Shown here piece by piece: positions 12,728 to 24,789 of a DNA stretch of 64,000 bases (positions within the stretch are counted from its first letter, which is position 1; each line of letters starts with the position of its first letter). Origin of the DNA: Salvelinus alpinus (lineage: Eukaryota; Chordata; Actinopteri; Salmoniformes; Salmonidae); the NCBI RefSeq assembly GCF_045679555.1, contig NC_092090.1:29229702-29293701 (forward strand). Reading direction: 5' to 3'. Both the position numbers and the translations under genes were made by a program. Below the pieces are notes generated by a model that saw nothing but the letters and a program-made list of their open reading frames with translations, did no database searches and was not told the origin of the DNA.

Positions 12728-14344
12728 CAGTTGAAGTTAGAAGTTAACATACACTTAGGTTGGAGTCATTAAAACTCGTTTTTCAACCACTCTTTCTTGT
12801 TAACAAACTATAGTTTTGGCAAGTCGGTTTGGACATCTACTTTGTGCATGACAAGTAATTTTTCCAACAATTGTTTACAGACAGATTATTTCACTGTATC
12901 ACAATTCCAGTGGGGTCAGAAGTTTACATAAACTAAGTTGACTGTGCCTTTAAACAGCTTGGAAAATTCCAGGAAATTATGTCATGGCTTTAGAAGCTTC
13001 TGATAGGCTAATTGACATCATTTGAGTCAATTGCAGGTGTACCTGTGGATACATTTCAAGACATACCTTCAAACTCAGTGCCTCTTTGCTTGACATCATG
13101 GGAAAATCAAAAGAAATCAGCCAAGACCTCAGAAAAAAATTTGTAGACCTCCACAAGGCTGGTTCATCCTTGGGAGCAATTTCCAAACAACTGAAGGTAC
13201 CACGTTCATCTGTACAAACAATAATACGCAAGTATAAACACCATGGAACCACGCAGCTGTCATACCGCTCAGGAATGAGACGCGTTCTGTCTCCTAGAGA
13301 TGAACGTACTTTGGTACGAAAGGGAATATCAATCCCAGAACAGCAGCAAAGGACCTTGTGAAGATGCTGGAGGAAGCAGGTACAAAAGTGTCTATATCCA
13401 CAGTAAAACGAGACCTATATCGACATAACCTGAAAGGCGGCTCAGCAAGGAAGAAGCCACTGCTCCAAAACCGCCATAAAAAAGCCAGACTACGGTTTGC
13501 AACTGTACTTGGGGACAAAGATCGTACTTTTTGGAGAAATGTCCTCTGGTCTGATGAAACAAAAATAGAACTGTTTGGTCATAATGACCATCGTTATGTT
13601 TGGAGGAAAAAGGGGGTTGCTTGCAAGCCGAAGAACATCATCCCAACCGTGAAGCACGGGGGTGGCAGCATCATGTTGTGGGTGTGCGTTGCTGCAGGAG
13701 GGACTGGTGCACTTCACAAAATAGATGGCATCATGAGGAAGAAAATGATGTGGATATATTGAAGCAACATCTCAAGACATCAGTCAGGAAGCTAAAGCTT
13801 GGTCGCAAATGGGTCTTCCAAATGGACAATGACCCCAAGCATACTTCCAAAGTTGTGGCAAAATGGCTTAAGGACTAAGTCAAGCTATTGGAGTGGCCAT
13901 CACAAAGCTCTGACCTCAATCCTATAGAACATTTGTGGGCAGAACTGAAAAAGCATGTGTGAGCAAGGAGGCCTACAAACCTGACTCAGTTACACCAGCT
14001 CTGTCAGGAGGAATGGGCCAAAATTCACCCAACTTATTGTGGGAAGCTTGTGGAAGGCTACCCGAAACATTTGACCCAAGTTAAACAATTTAAAAAGGCA
14101 ATGCTACCAAATACTAATTGAGTATATGTAAACTTCTGACCCACTGGGAATGTGATGAAAGAAATAAAGGCTGAAATAAATCATTCTCTCTACTATTATT
14201 CTGACATTTCACATTCTTAAAATAAAGTGGTGATCCTAACTGACCTAAGAGAGGGAATTTTTACTAGGATAAAATGTCAGGAATTGTGAGAAACTGAGTT
14301 TAAATGTATTTGGCTAAGGTGTATGTAAACTTCGACATCAACTG
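12728..14344 (+). mobile_element. Sleeping-Beauty-type Tc1 transposon, copy A
   Basis: A complete but inactive Tc1/mariner element of 1617 bp flanked by TA on both sides. The left end opens CAGTTGAAGTTAGAAG with a second direct repeat about 180 bp inside (GGGGTCAGAAGTTTACATA). The right end mirrors this (ATGTAAACTTCTGACCCACT near 14127 and the terminal ATCAACTG). This paired IR/DR layout defines the salmonid Tc1 group from which Sleeping Beauty was reconstructed. The transposase frame between the inverted repeats is broken. Confidence 0.92.
13098..14120 (+). pseudogene. Tc1 transposase pseudogene (copy A)
   Basis: The start [15 protein letters not shown] at 13098 opens a paired-type DNA-binding domain (helix-turn-helix through SSVQTIIRKYKHHGTTQ). 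A frameshift near 13330 ends that frame. The catalytic part continues in another frame with [12 protein letters not shown] (first Asp of DDE), then a second frameshift near 13735, [10 protein letters not shown] (second Asp) and a nonsense codon after KWLKD (13876-13878). NPIEHLWAELKKHV (Glu region) and the C-terminal end follow. With at least two frameshifts and two stops no active enzyme is made. Family length is about 340 residues, matching the ungapped span. Confidence 0.9.
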
Positions 14345-16984
14345 TACACACACACTTGGAGTCAAACTATCAATATAATCCAACATTGTGATGTGCAACT
14401 GTATATCAATCCCCCCGTCCCTAATAAATTACCCATCCTCTTTTCCATTTGTAGAAAAACATGGTGTAGAGTGAGTGTGTCAGAAAGTCTCACATGAAAG
14501 ACAGGAAGGCAGCAGTACGCACTTGAGTATAGTACAGTATGTCATGCAGAAGACATGGAGGGTGTTGATCTGAGTGAATGTGTTGCCTATTTTGACAGCA
14601 TAGTAATAGAAGGTGAAAGGCAGCAAGAATCCCCTTCCCTTCAGAAGCTGCTGTTAGCAGCAGAGCCACATTAGCTCTAGTAGCTGTGGTCTCAATCTCA
14701 GCACAGCAGGCAATTTGGTAATCTCATGCTATTTATAGCCTCTGCATATCCAGGCAAAGTGAGACTGCATTCACTTTCATAATTGCATACATTAGGTGTG
14801 TGTGTGTGTGTACATACGTATGAGGGGATTCTCTCCACCCACAGGATGTCAGAGATGCCACAAAGGAAATTCTGGGGAAGGTGAGCAGACAGCTAGAAAA
14901 AAGAGGGAGGGGGGGGTAGAACCCCTAGTTGTCAAGCAGCATGGAGGCAGAGGGGAGGAGTGGATTGGAGTGATGAAGGAGTCCCTTGAACAGAGACAAA
15001 TAGAGGCAGAAGGAGCTTGAACCATGAAAGCGGATTTGGGAGGCTGAGACCGTGTGAGAGTGAGTGAGAGTGTGAGCGAGTGAGAGAGAAATGACTGTGC
15101 TCAGTCCTGACAGCAGGTTACCGGCACTAGCAGCCAAATAGACTGCTTCTCTGTGTGTTTAAGACACTGCTGCAGTCTGCCTGCCTCAGTCAACGTGCCT
15201 CATTGCACTGCACAGCTCCCCACTCCATCTACAGGAGAAGCCAGAGTAATAGGTGACAAAGAGCCTCATCACACACAGCAATGAGAGGGTTCAGCAGAGC
15301 AGGGTCCTGGTACAACAACGCAAATCACTCATCTCCAACTGACAGACTGTGGCAGGGGAGAGTGAGGGAAGAAGAGTGACAGGAAATACAGAGGAGAGAA
15401 CAGAGGAAGTGAGGAAGACGTACAGAGAAGAGAGGTTGTGGGGTGAAGGGCTGTCCCGTGCTGCTGTGGTAAAGGCTTCAGGTAGTGAGTGCATACATTG
15501 TTCTACTTTTCCGTACTGGTCCCGTGGGAGTTGTTTCACTTGGACACTAAACATGAATAATGGAGCCACACCCCGCGGCCATCAGACTCTACTGTACACC
15601 AGCCAGCACTGCGAATAATCACACACACACACAGCTAGCCTGTGAATAATAAAACACAGACTTACATTAGCACCCTCCACAGAGACTCACATGCAAGCTC
15701 ACACAGAGAGTGGAATTGAATTCTCTTCCTCATACATCCTCTAAAGATATAGGCTAGGCCCCTGATGAGACAAAAAAGGCAATTGTGGTAGGCTACAATT
15801 CATGAATATCTTCTGATATTATCTTTGTCTCACAGAAAGAGATTGTCAATAAAGATATTCAACAAATGAAAAGCAGAATAAATAAACAGCCTTCATTTTA
15901 ATGAAGGCAACAAATTCTTGACAGGGAAATGAAAATGGTCATATGGTGCAGACATTAGGGTTTAGTGAGTGCAAGACTGCAAGTCCTCAAGCTCCAGGTC
16001 AGGACAGTGTGCTGAAGTGTGTTATAGCTCCTCTAGTCTCTACATATGGCCTAGATTCACACAGCCCACATCAAGTCAGATCACACTCAACATACTGTCA
16101 CACAGCCAGAAAGACACACACAAAAGATGTAGCCAGAACAGACACGCTGGCATCATATACTTTTATATTCAGTTATTTTCTTAACGACTTTGTATGAGCG
16201 GAGCTGTTTAGAGCTCATCTCAGAGGCAAACCATTCATCATTACTGATATAAAGAATCCTTCTCTCAATGACATTATTATACCACACAGGGCTGCATGCT
16301 GTCTCCCTCTCTCACATAGGTGCCAAGACGCCAAGCAACGTGTGGACAAGTCTTCATTAGAATCTCGCAGATGTCTCAATGCTCAAGGGTGTGAAGACAG
16401 GAAGGGTTGGAGAAAACTTAAAACATGTCCAACAGTGGTAAAATTAAAGCCATCTTATCCTACGTCCACTGACTGCATTATAAAGTGACTAGAGTGGCAG
16501 GCAGAATTGATCCCATTAAGAGGAGTGTGCAGAGAGAAGAGGGATAGGTTACATGAGAGATTCCCCTGATAGGCTGAGAAATGGAGTGTGTGCTGCACCA
16601 AGAGGCCTCTTTTTGTCTGACCTGCATAAAAAGAGGCCGTCAGAGATAAGAGGTGTGTGTGCCTGAAAATCTATGAGATCATAGGCCTAGTGAGAGATGC
16701 TTAGAGAGGATTTCTGCAAAGTAAACTGCAAATGCTTGCAGAGGCAGCAGTTGCAGGGAGCCCTGTGGAGCAGAGAGCATAGAGACAAGGCCAACTTGTT
16801 GTTTATGACTGAACAATAGCCTCACATACTGTGGGTGAAGATAACCTCATGCACAAACACTGGTCCAGACTTAAACTCAACATAAATACAGGCCATTGGC
16901 ATTTCCATGTCTATGATGGAACCATAGCTAGACTGTTGTTAGCTATGTGCTTTGCAATGCATGACAGCTCAAGACAAAGCATTG
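14345..16984. other. Non-coding, nothing recognised
   Basis: Contains a (GT) run at about 14796-14810 and small AC/GA-rich stretches near 15050-15080 and 15617-15631. ORFs here (for example around 14796-15020 and 15291-15618) have biased, low-complexity translations with no family signature. No gene supported. Confidence 0.5.
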
Positions 16985-18505
16985 CGGTTAGATCAAATTA
17001 GTCACATACACATGGTTAGCAGATGTTATTGCGAGTGTAGCGAAATGCTTATGCTTCTAGATCCGACAGTGCAGCAGTATCTAACAGGTCATATCTACCA
17101 GGTAATATCAACAATTCCACAACAAAACCTAATACACACAATCTAGTAAAGGAATGGGATAAGAATATAAAATATATGGACGAGCAGTGACAGATCGGCT
17201 AAGATGCAATAGATAGTGTAGGATACAGTATATACAAGATATGTAAACATTCTTAAAGTGGCGTTATTAAAGTGACTAGTGTTCCATTTATTAAAGAGGC
17301 CAATGATATTAAGTCTAAGTAGGCAGCTGCCTCTCTGTGCTAATGATGGCTGTTTAACAATCTGATGGCCTTGAGATTGAATAACAGCTTCTCTCTCTCT
17401 GTCCCAGCTTTGATGCATCTGTACTGACCTCGCCTTCCGGATGGTAGCGGGGTGAACAGGCAGTGGCTCGGGTGGTTATTGTCCTTGATGATCTTTTTTG
17501 CCTTCCTGTGACATCGGGTGTTGAAGGTGTCCTGGAGGGCAGGTAGTTTGCTCCTGGGGATTCGTTGTGCAGACCTCACTACCCTCTGGAGAGCCTTACG
17601 GTTGTGGGCGGTGCAGTTGCCGTACCAGGCGGTGATACAGCCCGACAGGATGCTCTCAATTGTGCAGCTAAAAAAGTTAGTGAGGGTTCTCAGTGACAAG
17701 CCTCCTGAGGATGAAGAGGCGCCGCTGCGCCTTCTTCACCACACTGTGTGCGTGTGGACCATTTCTGTTTGTCGGTGATATGTACACCGAGGAACTTGGA
17801 AGCTTTCCACCTTCTCCACTGTGGTCCCGCCGATGTGGACAGGGGGGTGCTCCCTTTGAGGTTTCCTGAAGTCCACGATCTATTTTGTTTTACCGACATT
17901 GAGTGAGGTTATTTTAATGACACCACACTCCGAGTGCCCTCACCTCCTCCCTGTAGGCGGTCTCGTCGTTGTTGGTAATCAGGCCTACTACTGTAGTGTC
18001 GTCTGCAAACTTGATGATTGAGTTGGGAGGCATGCATGGCCACGTAATCATGGGTGAACAGGGAGTACAGGAGGGGGCTGAGAATGCGCCCTTGTGGGGC
18101 CCCAGTGTTGAGGATAAGAGAAGTGGAGGTGTTGTTTCCTACCTTCACCAACTGGGGGCGGCCCGTCAGAAAGTCCAGGGTCGAGAACCAGGGTCTCAAG
18201 CTTAATGATGAGTGGAGGATACTATGGTGTTGAATGCTGAGCTGTAGTCAATGAACAGCATTCTTACATAGATATTCCTCTTGTCCAGATGGGATAGGGC
18301 AGTGTGCGTGTAATGGCGATTGCATCATCTGTGGACCTATTGGGGCGGTAAGCAAATTGAAATGGGTCGAGGGTGACAGGTAGGGTGGCGGTGATATGAT
18401 CCTTGAATAGTTTCTCAAAGCACTTCATGATGACAGAAGTGAGTGTTATGAGGCGAAAGTCATATATCTCTACTACTCTCTCCCCTCTTTTCAAACATAA
18501 ACAAA
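16985..18505 (-). mobile_element. LINE, L2/CR1-like, 5'-truncated second copy
   Basis: The same family as the element at 6.1-9.3 kb, in reverse. Its 3' tail at 16990-17075 matches that copy's tail (CATGTGTATGTGA, ATAACATCTGCTAA, CATTTCGCTACACTCGCA in minus sense). Minus-strand frames at 17340-17699 and 17690-18494 hold scattered reverse transcriptase pieces: [49 protein letters not shown]. The Y/FADD motif is not in one open frame and many frameshifts are present. The element stops abruptly near 18500, so it is truncated in the 5' half of the reverse transcriptase. Confidence 0.85.
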
Positions 18506-21330
18506 CGGAACAAAACGGGATGGGCTCCTACCTGAATAGAAACTAGTTTTCAGGGCAAAACATTTAACTGTTTGGACAAACGATAACACCCCAGCCAGGT
18601 CAGGCCCAGCAGATGTCAAAGTCCAGGGAAACATGAGCCATGGAGCGGGAGCAAAGAGTAGCATCGCATGGCAGAGGTTAGGGTGCTGGTAACCCTAGCC
18701 TACACAAATGTAGGATTCATTTAGGATAACCCTAAATCACAATATTGATCCATAGGTGAACGGGATCTGGGTACATCCCACTGTGAGGACCTCTAATGCA
18801 CTGTTCCATCTGAAACCATTCAACTAAGCTACATGAAGGCAGGAGCTACTCCTGAAGCATTTAAACACAAAATCTCACTGCCGATTGGTACTTATGACAC
18901 TAGGAGGCCGTTCCTTCTCTTGCTAGAACAAAAGTGGTACCACCTGCTGCGTGCCGACCCGATAGCAACGAACCTACGGATTCTACTTTTAGGATCGTAA
19001 TGCTCGTCAGTGGCTAACAACTTGACGTTTGTGCTCTTTGATTGGCTCAAACTCCACATGGAAAGCCAAAATTAAATTAATTAATTTAAAAAAGGGCATT
19101 TTCACCGTACATCTACAGATGAGCCAGTCACACTTAATATGCAATGTAGGCCATAGGACGGTAGCTAGCTAAGTGCACAGACGCAATGCACAAAACACTA
19201 TCTACTTCCTCCAAGCTAGCTAACCACTGTAGCTAGTATTGACATAATCAAATCACAATGGATTAGCTAGTTTCTATTAAAAACGTCTGCCCGTGTTAGC
19301 TAGCTACGGACACTGCACTGTTGTGCTAGCTAGTGAATATGCTAACATTAGCTAGTTATCTAAACATTCGGCTTATGGGCTGGCAGTGGCAGTATGGGAT
19401 TATGGAGAAAAAAAAGCAACATTAGCGCAGATAGCTTGGAATCTAGACCATAAACACGGATAGGCATTGCCAAACAACGCTACTGCAACCTTCTGGTTTA
19501 GAGTATTTAAACAAGGCTGAGTGGCTGACGAATTCCAAGGTCTTTGCTGTGTGAACACAAAAAAGGGATTGACCGCCGACACTGTTCAGAGGTGCTAAGT
19601 ACTGTCGGCAGGTAAACGTTTGACAATCCTACCAGTGTGTGAGCTTTAATACTCACCCAAACTCTACCCGAGTCCCTGCCTCACCACAATGAGGTTAATG
19701 CTGCAAAACAAACCAACCAACACCTAACAGGGTCAGAACATGCAGACTGATTGTCTGGTACATAACATTCCCCAGAGGCTCAGAGGAGTTGGTTGGGGAG
19801 GAACTAGCGATGGCAGGGGTTTATTTCCCCCAAAGCTGACCCTGATATAGTAACGCAAAGGCCTGGAGAGATGCAGCAGCTAGGCAGCCTGTCAGCAGAA
19901 TGGTGTGTGTGTAAAGAGCAGCGCAGCACTGTTCAGACTGGACATCAGCTCTCCATGCCAGCTAGGTGGCGTGTCCAATAACATACATAAACCACTACAA
20001 GAGCAGTGTCTGACAGTAGCTTCAGGAAATGAGTTGACTATCTTAGACACAGGAAACTGAATTGGCATACTCAAAATTGAAGACGTTCCAGGAGTTGAGT
20101 GTGAAGTAGTAACAATTACTGCAAATAGTAATTATAGCTATTTATGCAGTGTTAATGACACTGCTAGTTGACACTCAGTACCCCAGTCAAGGACTGGAGA
20201 GCTTTGAGAGAATTAAACTAGTGCTGCTTGTCTTAGTAATAAGGGTGATAACACAACATGGCTGTACAGTGGAAGGCTTTCACAAAGAACATGACCAGCC
20301 CCCCACCATAGCAGAGTAGTCTGAAAGATAGATACTGCAGACAAGCACATCACTAAGCATGCTCAGACTACCAGAGCAATCATCCTCCTTTACTATCAAT
20401 CAATAGCTGATGCAAGTTCCTCTCGTTTTCCAGAAACCGTTCTCATGTCTGAGCTCTTGTCTTGGTACATCCTGATTGGCCAGCTAGCCCTTGGATGAGG
20501 GCTGCCTTTGGCCTGATTGAACTGCTGCTGAGTCAAACGTGCTACATCAAGTTCAGAGGTGACTTGCAAGCTGATAAAATCATTGAAATCATCTGCTTTC
20601 AGGAAGTAAACCTAGCCTATAACCTGCATAATTATCAAAGAGCTCAAAGAGGGTGTCAGGTAAAACTGTTAAGAGTTCATAAATCTGTCTACTGATCCAT
20701 TGTTGAGAATTCCTCTGTCTTTGATGCTGGTTGTTATTTGAAGTTAGCTTGTACAAGTTGGCCTAAATTCCATCAAACAGCAGATGAAAGTAGATGGCTT
20801 CCCCACTGAGACAGATGTATCATCTAGGACTTATTCCGTGTTCCATACAAACAGGTCAGTCTCAACAACAACAGTATAGTTAGGCTATATGAGTCTACCC
20901 CCCACGGCCCCATCAGTTACATAACAACCAACATCATTTTCTCTCCCTTTCATTGAGGTCTCAAAATCCAAAGTTAGGCATCTACAATAGAGCTGCTCCT
21001 AGGGAAGTGCGGGGAAAGCAGGGAAACCACAGGCTAAAATACAGGACAGGCAAGCAGCATACATCTCTTCACAACACTTCCGGCTAACTAGGTGACCACA
21101 GGGCCAGCACAACCTCAGCCCTGTGTGGACAAGACAATGAGGGTCACATATTAATACCACATCCCCCAACAGAAATAGGCCAAACAGGCAAAGCCCCTCA
21201 ATATGGCTGACGTGCAGGCTAGGCCTAGCTACTGACATGACATTTCTATGATATGCCCGCTCCCAGATCAAATGCCATGATCAGAGTCTATGATGCCAAA
21301 CAACGGTCAGTCCGTCATCCACCATCAATT
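18506..21330. other. Non-coding; includes a GCTAGC-rich island
   Basis: No gene seen. From about 19145 to 19345 the sequence is crowded with TAGCTAGC and GCTAGCTAAC palindromes, like the stretch near 56.5-56.8 kb. Elsewhere there is unique-looking AT-rich DNA with short meaningless ORFs. Confidence 0.5.
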
Positions 21331-21495
21331 TAACAGCCAGTCAGGTTAGCCAGCCACAGCCAGTCAGGTTAGCCAGCCACAGCCAGTCAGGTTAGCCAGC
21401 CACAGCCAGTCAGGTTAGCCAGCCACAGCCAGTCAGCCACAGCCAGTCAGGTTAGTCATCCACAGCCAGTCAGGTTAGCCAGCCACAGCCAGTCA
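21331..21495. repeat. Minisatellite, about 23-bp unit, 7 copies
   Basis: The unit is CAGCCAGTCAGGTTAGCCAG plus CCA. Copies are close to identical except one shortened copy near 21420-21440 that lacks the GGTTAGC part and one carrying TAGTCATC. Confidence 0.9.
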
Positions 21496-23313
21496 AATAT
21501 GTAACAGTGTCTTGATGTGAGCTCTTCTGCATGGCTCAGTCTGGAGGAGGAAGTGACCTTCTGTTCCCATCGGCGCAACATTTATCTTTTGCTCATTAAT
21601 TCAAATCAGCTCCCACAAACACAAAACCCTGACTGATGCCTTCCAAAGCCCAACATTTGAATAATTAACCATGGCCACCTGACCGTTCACACAACAGGGG
21701 GTTGTGCAATGGTGTTCTAAAAGCGGTTGAAAACATAGGAGTAAGGCAACAAGGGATAGATGGCATTCAGTGACTGAGCTTCAATCACCTCTCCTATAAA
21801 TCTGTGTCTACTATATTGAGCTGTGGAATGTCTCTCGGTGCTGTCTTTAAAGCATCACTTCCTGTTGAGAGTGATTACTGAGATAAAAAAAGGTTTGGGT
21901 TGCAGCAGGTCTCAGACATGGCAGGCAGCGCTGCTGTCGGCTTGTCAAGTTAACAATGTCACCCTTCTCGGTGACACACACTGCGGTTGACCTGGGAAGG
22001 CAACAGTTACTGAAAGTAGTGGTGTGAATGTGATTCTTAGTCAGTAAACCTGTGTGTGTGTGTTAAAACGATAACCACATTCTACCAAAATCTGTGTAGA
22101 ACCTTTTATAGAAGTAAAGAAGATGTGTGCTTTTACACACCAACGCAAACACTCAATCACACAAATAGCACCTTAGGCAGTTATTCTAATCTGGGTTTTG
22201 GGTCAGATTGGTGTAAAATGATTCTCATCAAGGAGTGAGTGTCTCACTGGGTATCAGTGTGTTTGTGTCAGGCCAGCAGCTGTGCTCTCCTTAGAAGTGT
22301 GAGGATCCCTGTGGCTGTCCAGCAGGCCCAGTAGCAGGAAATACATGCCCCTCTCAAGGAGCAGCCTGCCTGGCCAGCCGCTGCCCAGATGGAGATGCTC
22401 ACCCACTGTGTTTGTGCCTCAGACCTCCACCACAATGCCCCCATTCTGCTGGGCGGTAGGCAGGGCCGGAGGGGTCTCGCCCTCCCTGTGGGCCCCAACA
22501 CACTGCTCCTTCCTTCCACAGCTGCTGGACAGAGAAGGAGACATAGGAGCAACAGAGGAAAAGAGAGAGCAGGGCTAATATGGCTCTCTGCCACCTCTAC
22601 TCCCATGTTACATAGAGACCACAGTGACAGGGTTGTTTTAATGACATAGAATAATATGAAGCTGAATGGCTACAAGGCCACACAAATAATTAGTGCATTG
22701 CAGCACACTTATGTTGGTGCTACTAAAACGTGTTATGTTAGTATGACATCGTTCTGATTGGATAACTTAAACTGATCCTAGCATGATCCACCACATACAG
22801 AAGCCAGGGGTCAGAGTGCATGTCAACAAACACCATCTAGGCCTAGGCTACTTCTCTCGCCATCTTACTGCTAGATATTCAAGAAACAGAATGTAACTCA
22901 AATGCATGCCCCTGAAGTGCCTTGTTGAACGAGACAGCCGGGGGTGTGCGGCAATTTCTTTCCTTCCCAGCCTCTAACAACCCGCACAGGCACCGCTCAG
23001 ACACACACACAACTAACCAACTCATTAACATCAAAACTACATTTCTCCTCTAAAAACAACTATGCCAAGCCAACTTAAACTGACTGAGGATGATGGAGGT
23101 AAAAGCAAATAAAAACAGGAACATCTAGGTACGCTAGTCTAGTGCCCACCAGATCATCTTAATGCCATTTTCAATTGAGGACTACACAAATCTACAAATG
23201 AAAACCAACATGCATTCCAGAGAGAAAAAAAAAAAACATTTGGGAGGAGAAAGAAAGAAATAGAAGGTGTCAACTGTTTAAAGGTCAGGGTCCTTGCCCT
23301 GTTGGACAGGCTT
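21496..23313. other. Non-coding; one GC-richer patch at 22.3-22.6 kb
   Basis: No recognised gene. Around 22290-22580 the DNA is GC-richer and minus-strand reading shows an acceptor-like CTCTGTCCAG, but every frame is short and matches nothing I know. It may be a fragment of a regulatory or old repeat sequence. Confidence 0.4.
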
Positions 23314-23330
23314 AAGATGTCTAATGAGTG
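23314..23330. repeat. Left target-site duplication of L1/Tx1-like LINE
   Basis: AAGATGTCTAATGAGTG occurs here and again at 28868-28884 directly after the LINE poly(A). The first A residues are ambiguous with the tail; the unambiguous core is 15 bp. Confidence 0.92.
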
Positions 23331-23443
23331 GGGGGCGCTAGAGAGCGTGCTATGGAGTAGACGTGCATTGCTAGAGCTCCGCTCAATTTTGAAACAAATT
23401 AATATTTATCTTAACCTCTCACAACCTATAACTTCAAACAAAT

Positions 23444-24310
23444 ATGAAAAAAGGAAAAGGCAACAAAAAAGGGGGCGCTAAACAAGATAATTGGAATGAG
23501 ATAGACAACGAACCAATTTCAACGTCGCCGACCCACGAGGAGCTAGCTGAAGAGGCTAGCTTCCAAGAGTTCCCCACAGAACCTACTCAAAGTGACATAC
23601 TGGCTGCCATAAACGCACTAAGCAAGAAGGTGGACACAAGGTTGGCTGATATCTCAAAGAGTATTGGGACTTTGGCCGAAACTGTGAAGGCAACTAAGGG
23701 AAGGGTGCACGAGGTTGAGCAGACGACAATCGATCACGAGGCCAGGCTACAGGACATAGAGAAACAGTGCGCAACGTTCAAAAATGACAACAAAACCCTG
23801 AAGGCCCGACTGGAAATGCTCGAGTCGCATTCAAGACGCCAGAACATCCGAATATGTGGGATCCAGGAGGACACTGAGAAAGGGAAACCCACTGAATTTG
23901 TCTCGGAGCTGATACCGGCATTGCTGGGGAGTGAACACTTCAAAACGGCCATCCTGATCGACCGCGCACACAGAGCACAGGCAACGAAGCCGGCCAAGGG
24001 CGGGCCACCAAGGCCATTCATTGTAAGGCTGCACTATCCCCACACCAGGGATCTCATCCTCAAGCTGGCTAGTCAAAAGTTCCCCCTTAACTACAACGGA
24101 GCCAGGGTGTCTTTCTACCCAGATCTTACCTTGGAGGTGAGGAACCAACGGAAAGAGTATGATGAGGTACGCAACAAATGCAGGGCGGCCAACATCCGAT
24201 ATGGATTCCTCTTCCCAGCCCGGTTTAAGGTGACAGTCGAGGGATCAACACGTACGTTTGACAACGCAAAAGAGGCCGATCTGTTCTTGACAAGCAAGCT
24301 CCCCGGCTGA
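23444..24310 (+). CDS. LINE ORF1 protein (RNA-binding, L1 ORF1p-like)
   Basis: This 288-residue protein has the three-part build of L1 ORF1p. A basic, low-complexity N-terminus (MKKGKGNKKGG) comes first. Next is a heptad-rich coiled coil at about residues 52-128 (ALSKKVDTRL to LKARLEMLESHS). An RRM-like segment follows, opening RRQNIRICGIQE at 131-142 and including ILIDRAHRAQ. The C-terminal domain, about 210-288, includes YPDLTLEVRNQRKEYDEVR and YGFLFPARFKV. In L1 this protein trimerises, coats the LINE RNA and acts as a nucleic-acid chaperone. The first ATG is used as start, 113 bases after the element's 5' end. No stops or frameshifts. ORF2 follows after 479 bases in a different frame. Confidence 0.88.
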   Translation: MKKGKGNKKGGAKQDNWNEIDNEPISTSPTHEELAEEASFQEFPTEPTQSDILAAINALSKKVDTRLADISKSIGTLAETVKATKGRVHEVEQTTIDHEARLQDIEKQCATFKNDNKTLKARLEMLESHSRRQNIRICGIQEDTEKGKPTEFVSELIPALLGSEHFKTAILIDRAHRAQATKPAKGGPPRPFIVRLHYPHTRDLILKLASQKFPLNYNGARVSFYPDLTLEVRNQRKEYDEVRNKCRAANIRYGFLFPARFKVTVEGSTRTFDNAKEADLFLTSKLPG

Positions 24311-24789
24311 GGATACAGAACGGCTGTGCCAGCAGGCTAAATGGCCAAATACAGGCCAGGAATGTGTGTGAATTGAATTTCCGGCCTATGTCTTTTCGAT
24401 CAGAAGATCAGAAATTGGGACTTATATGATAGGTGAGATGTTGTGGCTAATATAGCATTGTTTGGCATGTCATGTTTTAACGCCACTCACCCCCTAACGT
24501 GAGAGTTAAGTTAAGTGTTATTTAATATTAGTTTATATGCGGAGCATCTATAGACGACGAGTTAGTTCAAGCTTTATGTCTAGACACCCTAAGGTTTGTG
24601 TGTTAGTCAAGGAGCGCTTCGTTTGGGGAAGTCACTCAGTAAAGGGACGGGTGGAGGGACGGGAGGGGGGATGGGGTCTGTGTTTTATGTTCACGTTTAT
24701 TAGTACAGGTGGCATGACAAGCTCCCGCACGGCGGGACGTTTTTCTTCAGGGTTTTGTTTGACAGCAGCAATTTGCTTTAAAATAAGAA
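24311..24789 (+). other. LINE inter-ORF region with 87-codon overlapping ORF
   Basis: The 479 bases between ORF1 and ORF2 are unusually long for an L1. A frame at 24537-24800 (87 codons) ends 11 bases inside ORF2, so its stop lies just after the ORF2 ATG. The translation shows no known domain. It may only be chance, or it may deliver ribosomes to the ORF2 start by termination and re-initiation. Confidence 0.5.

Noticed and set aside
22268-22606. GC-richer patch with open frames on both strands and an acceptor-like CTCTGTCCAG on the minus strand
   Set aside because: All frames are short, no frame shows a known domain, and no consistent acceptor-donor pair leaves an open phase. Not enough to call an exon.
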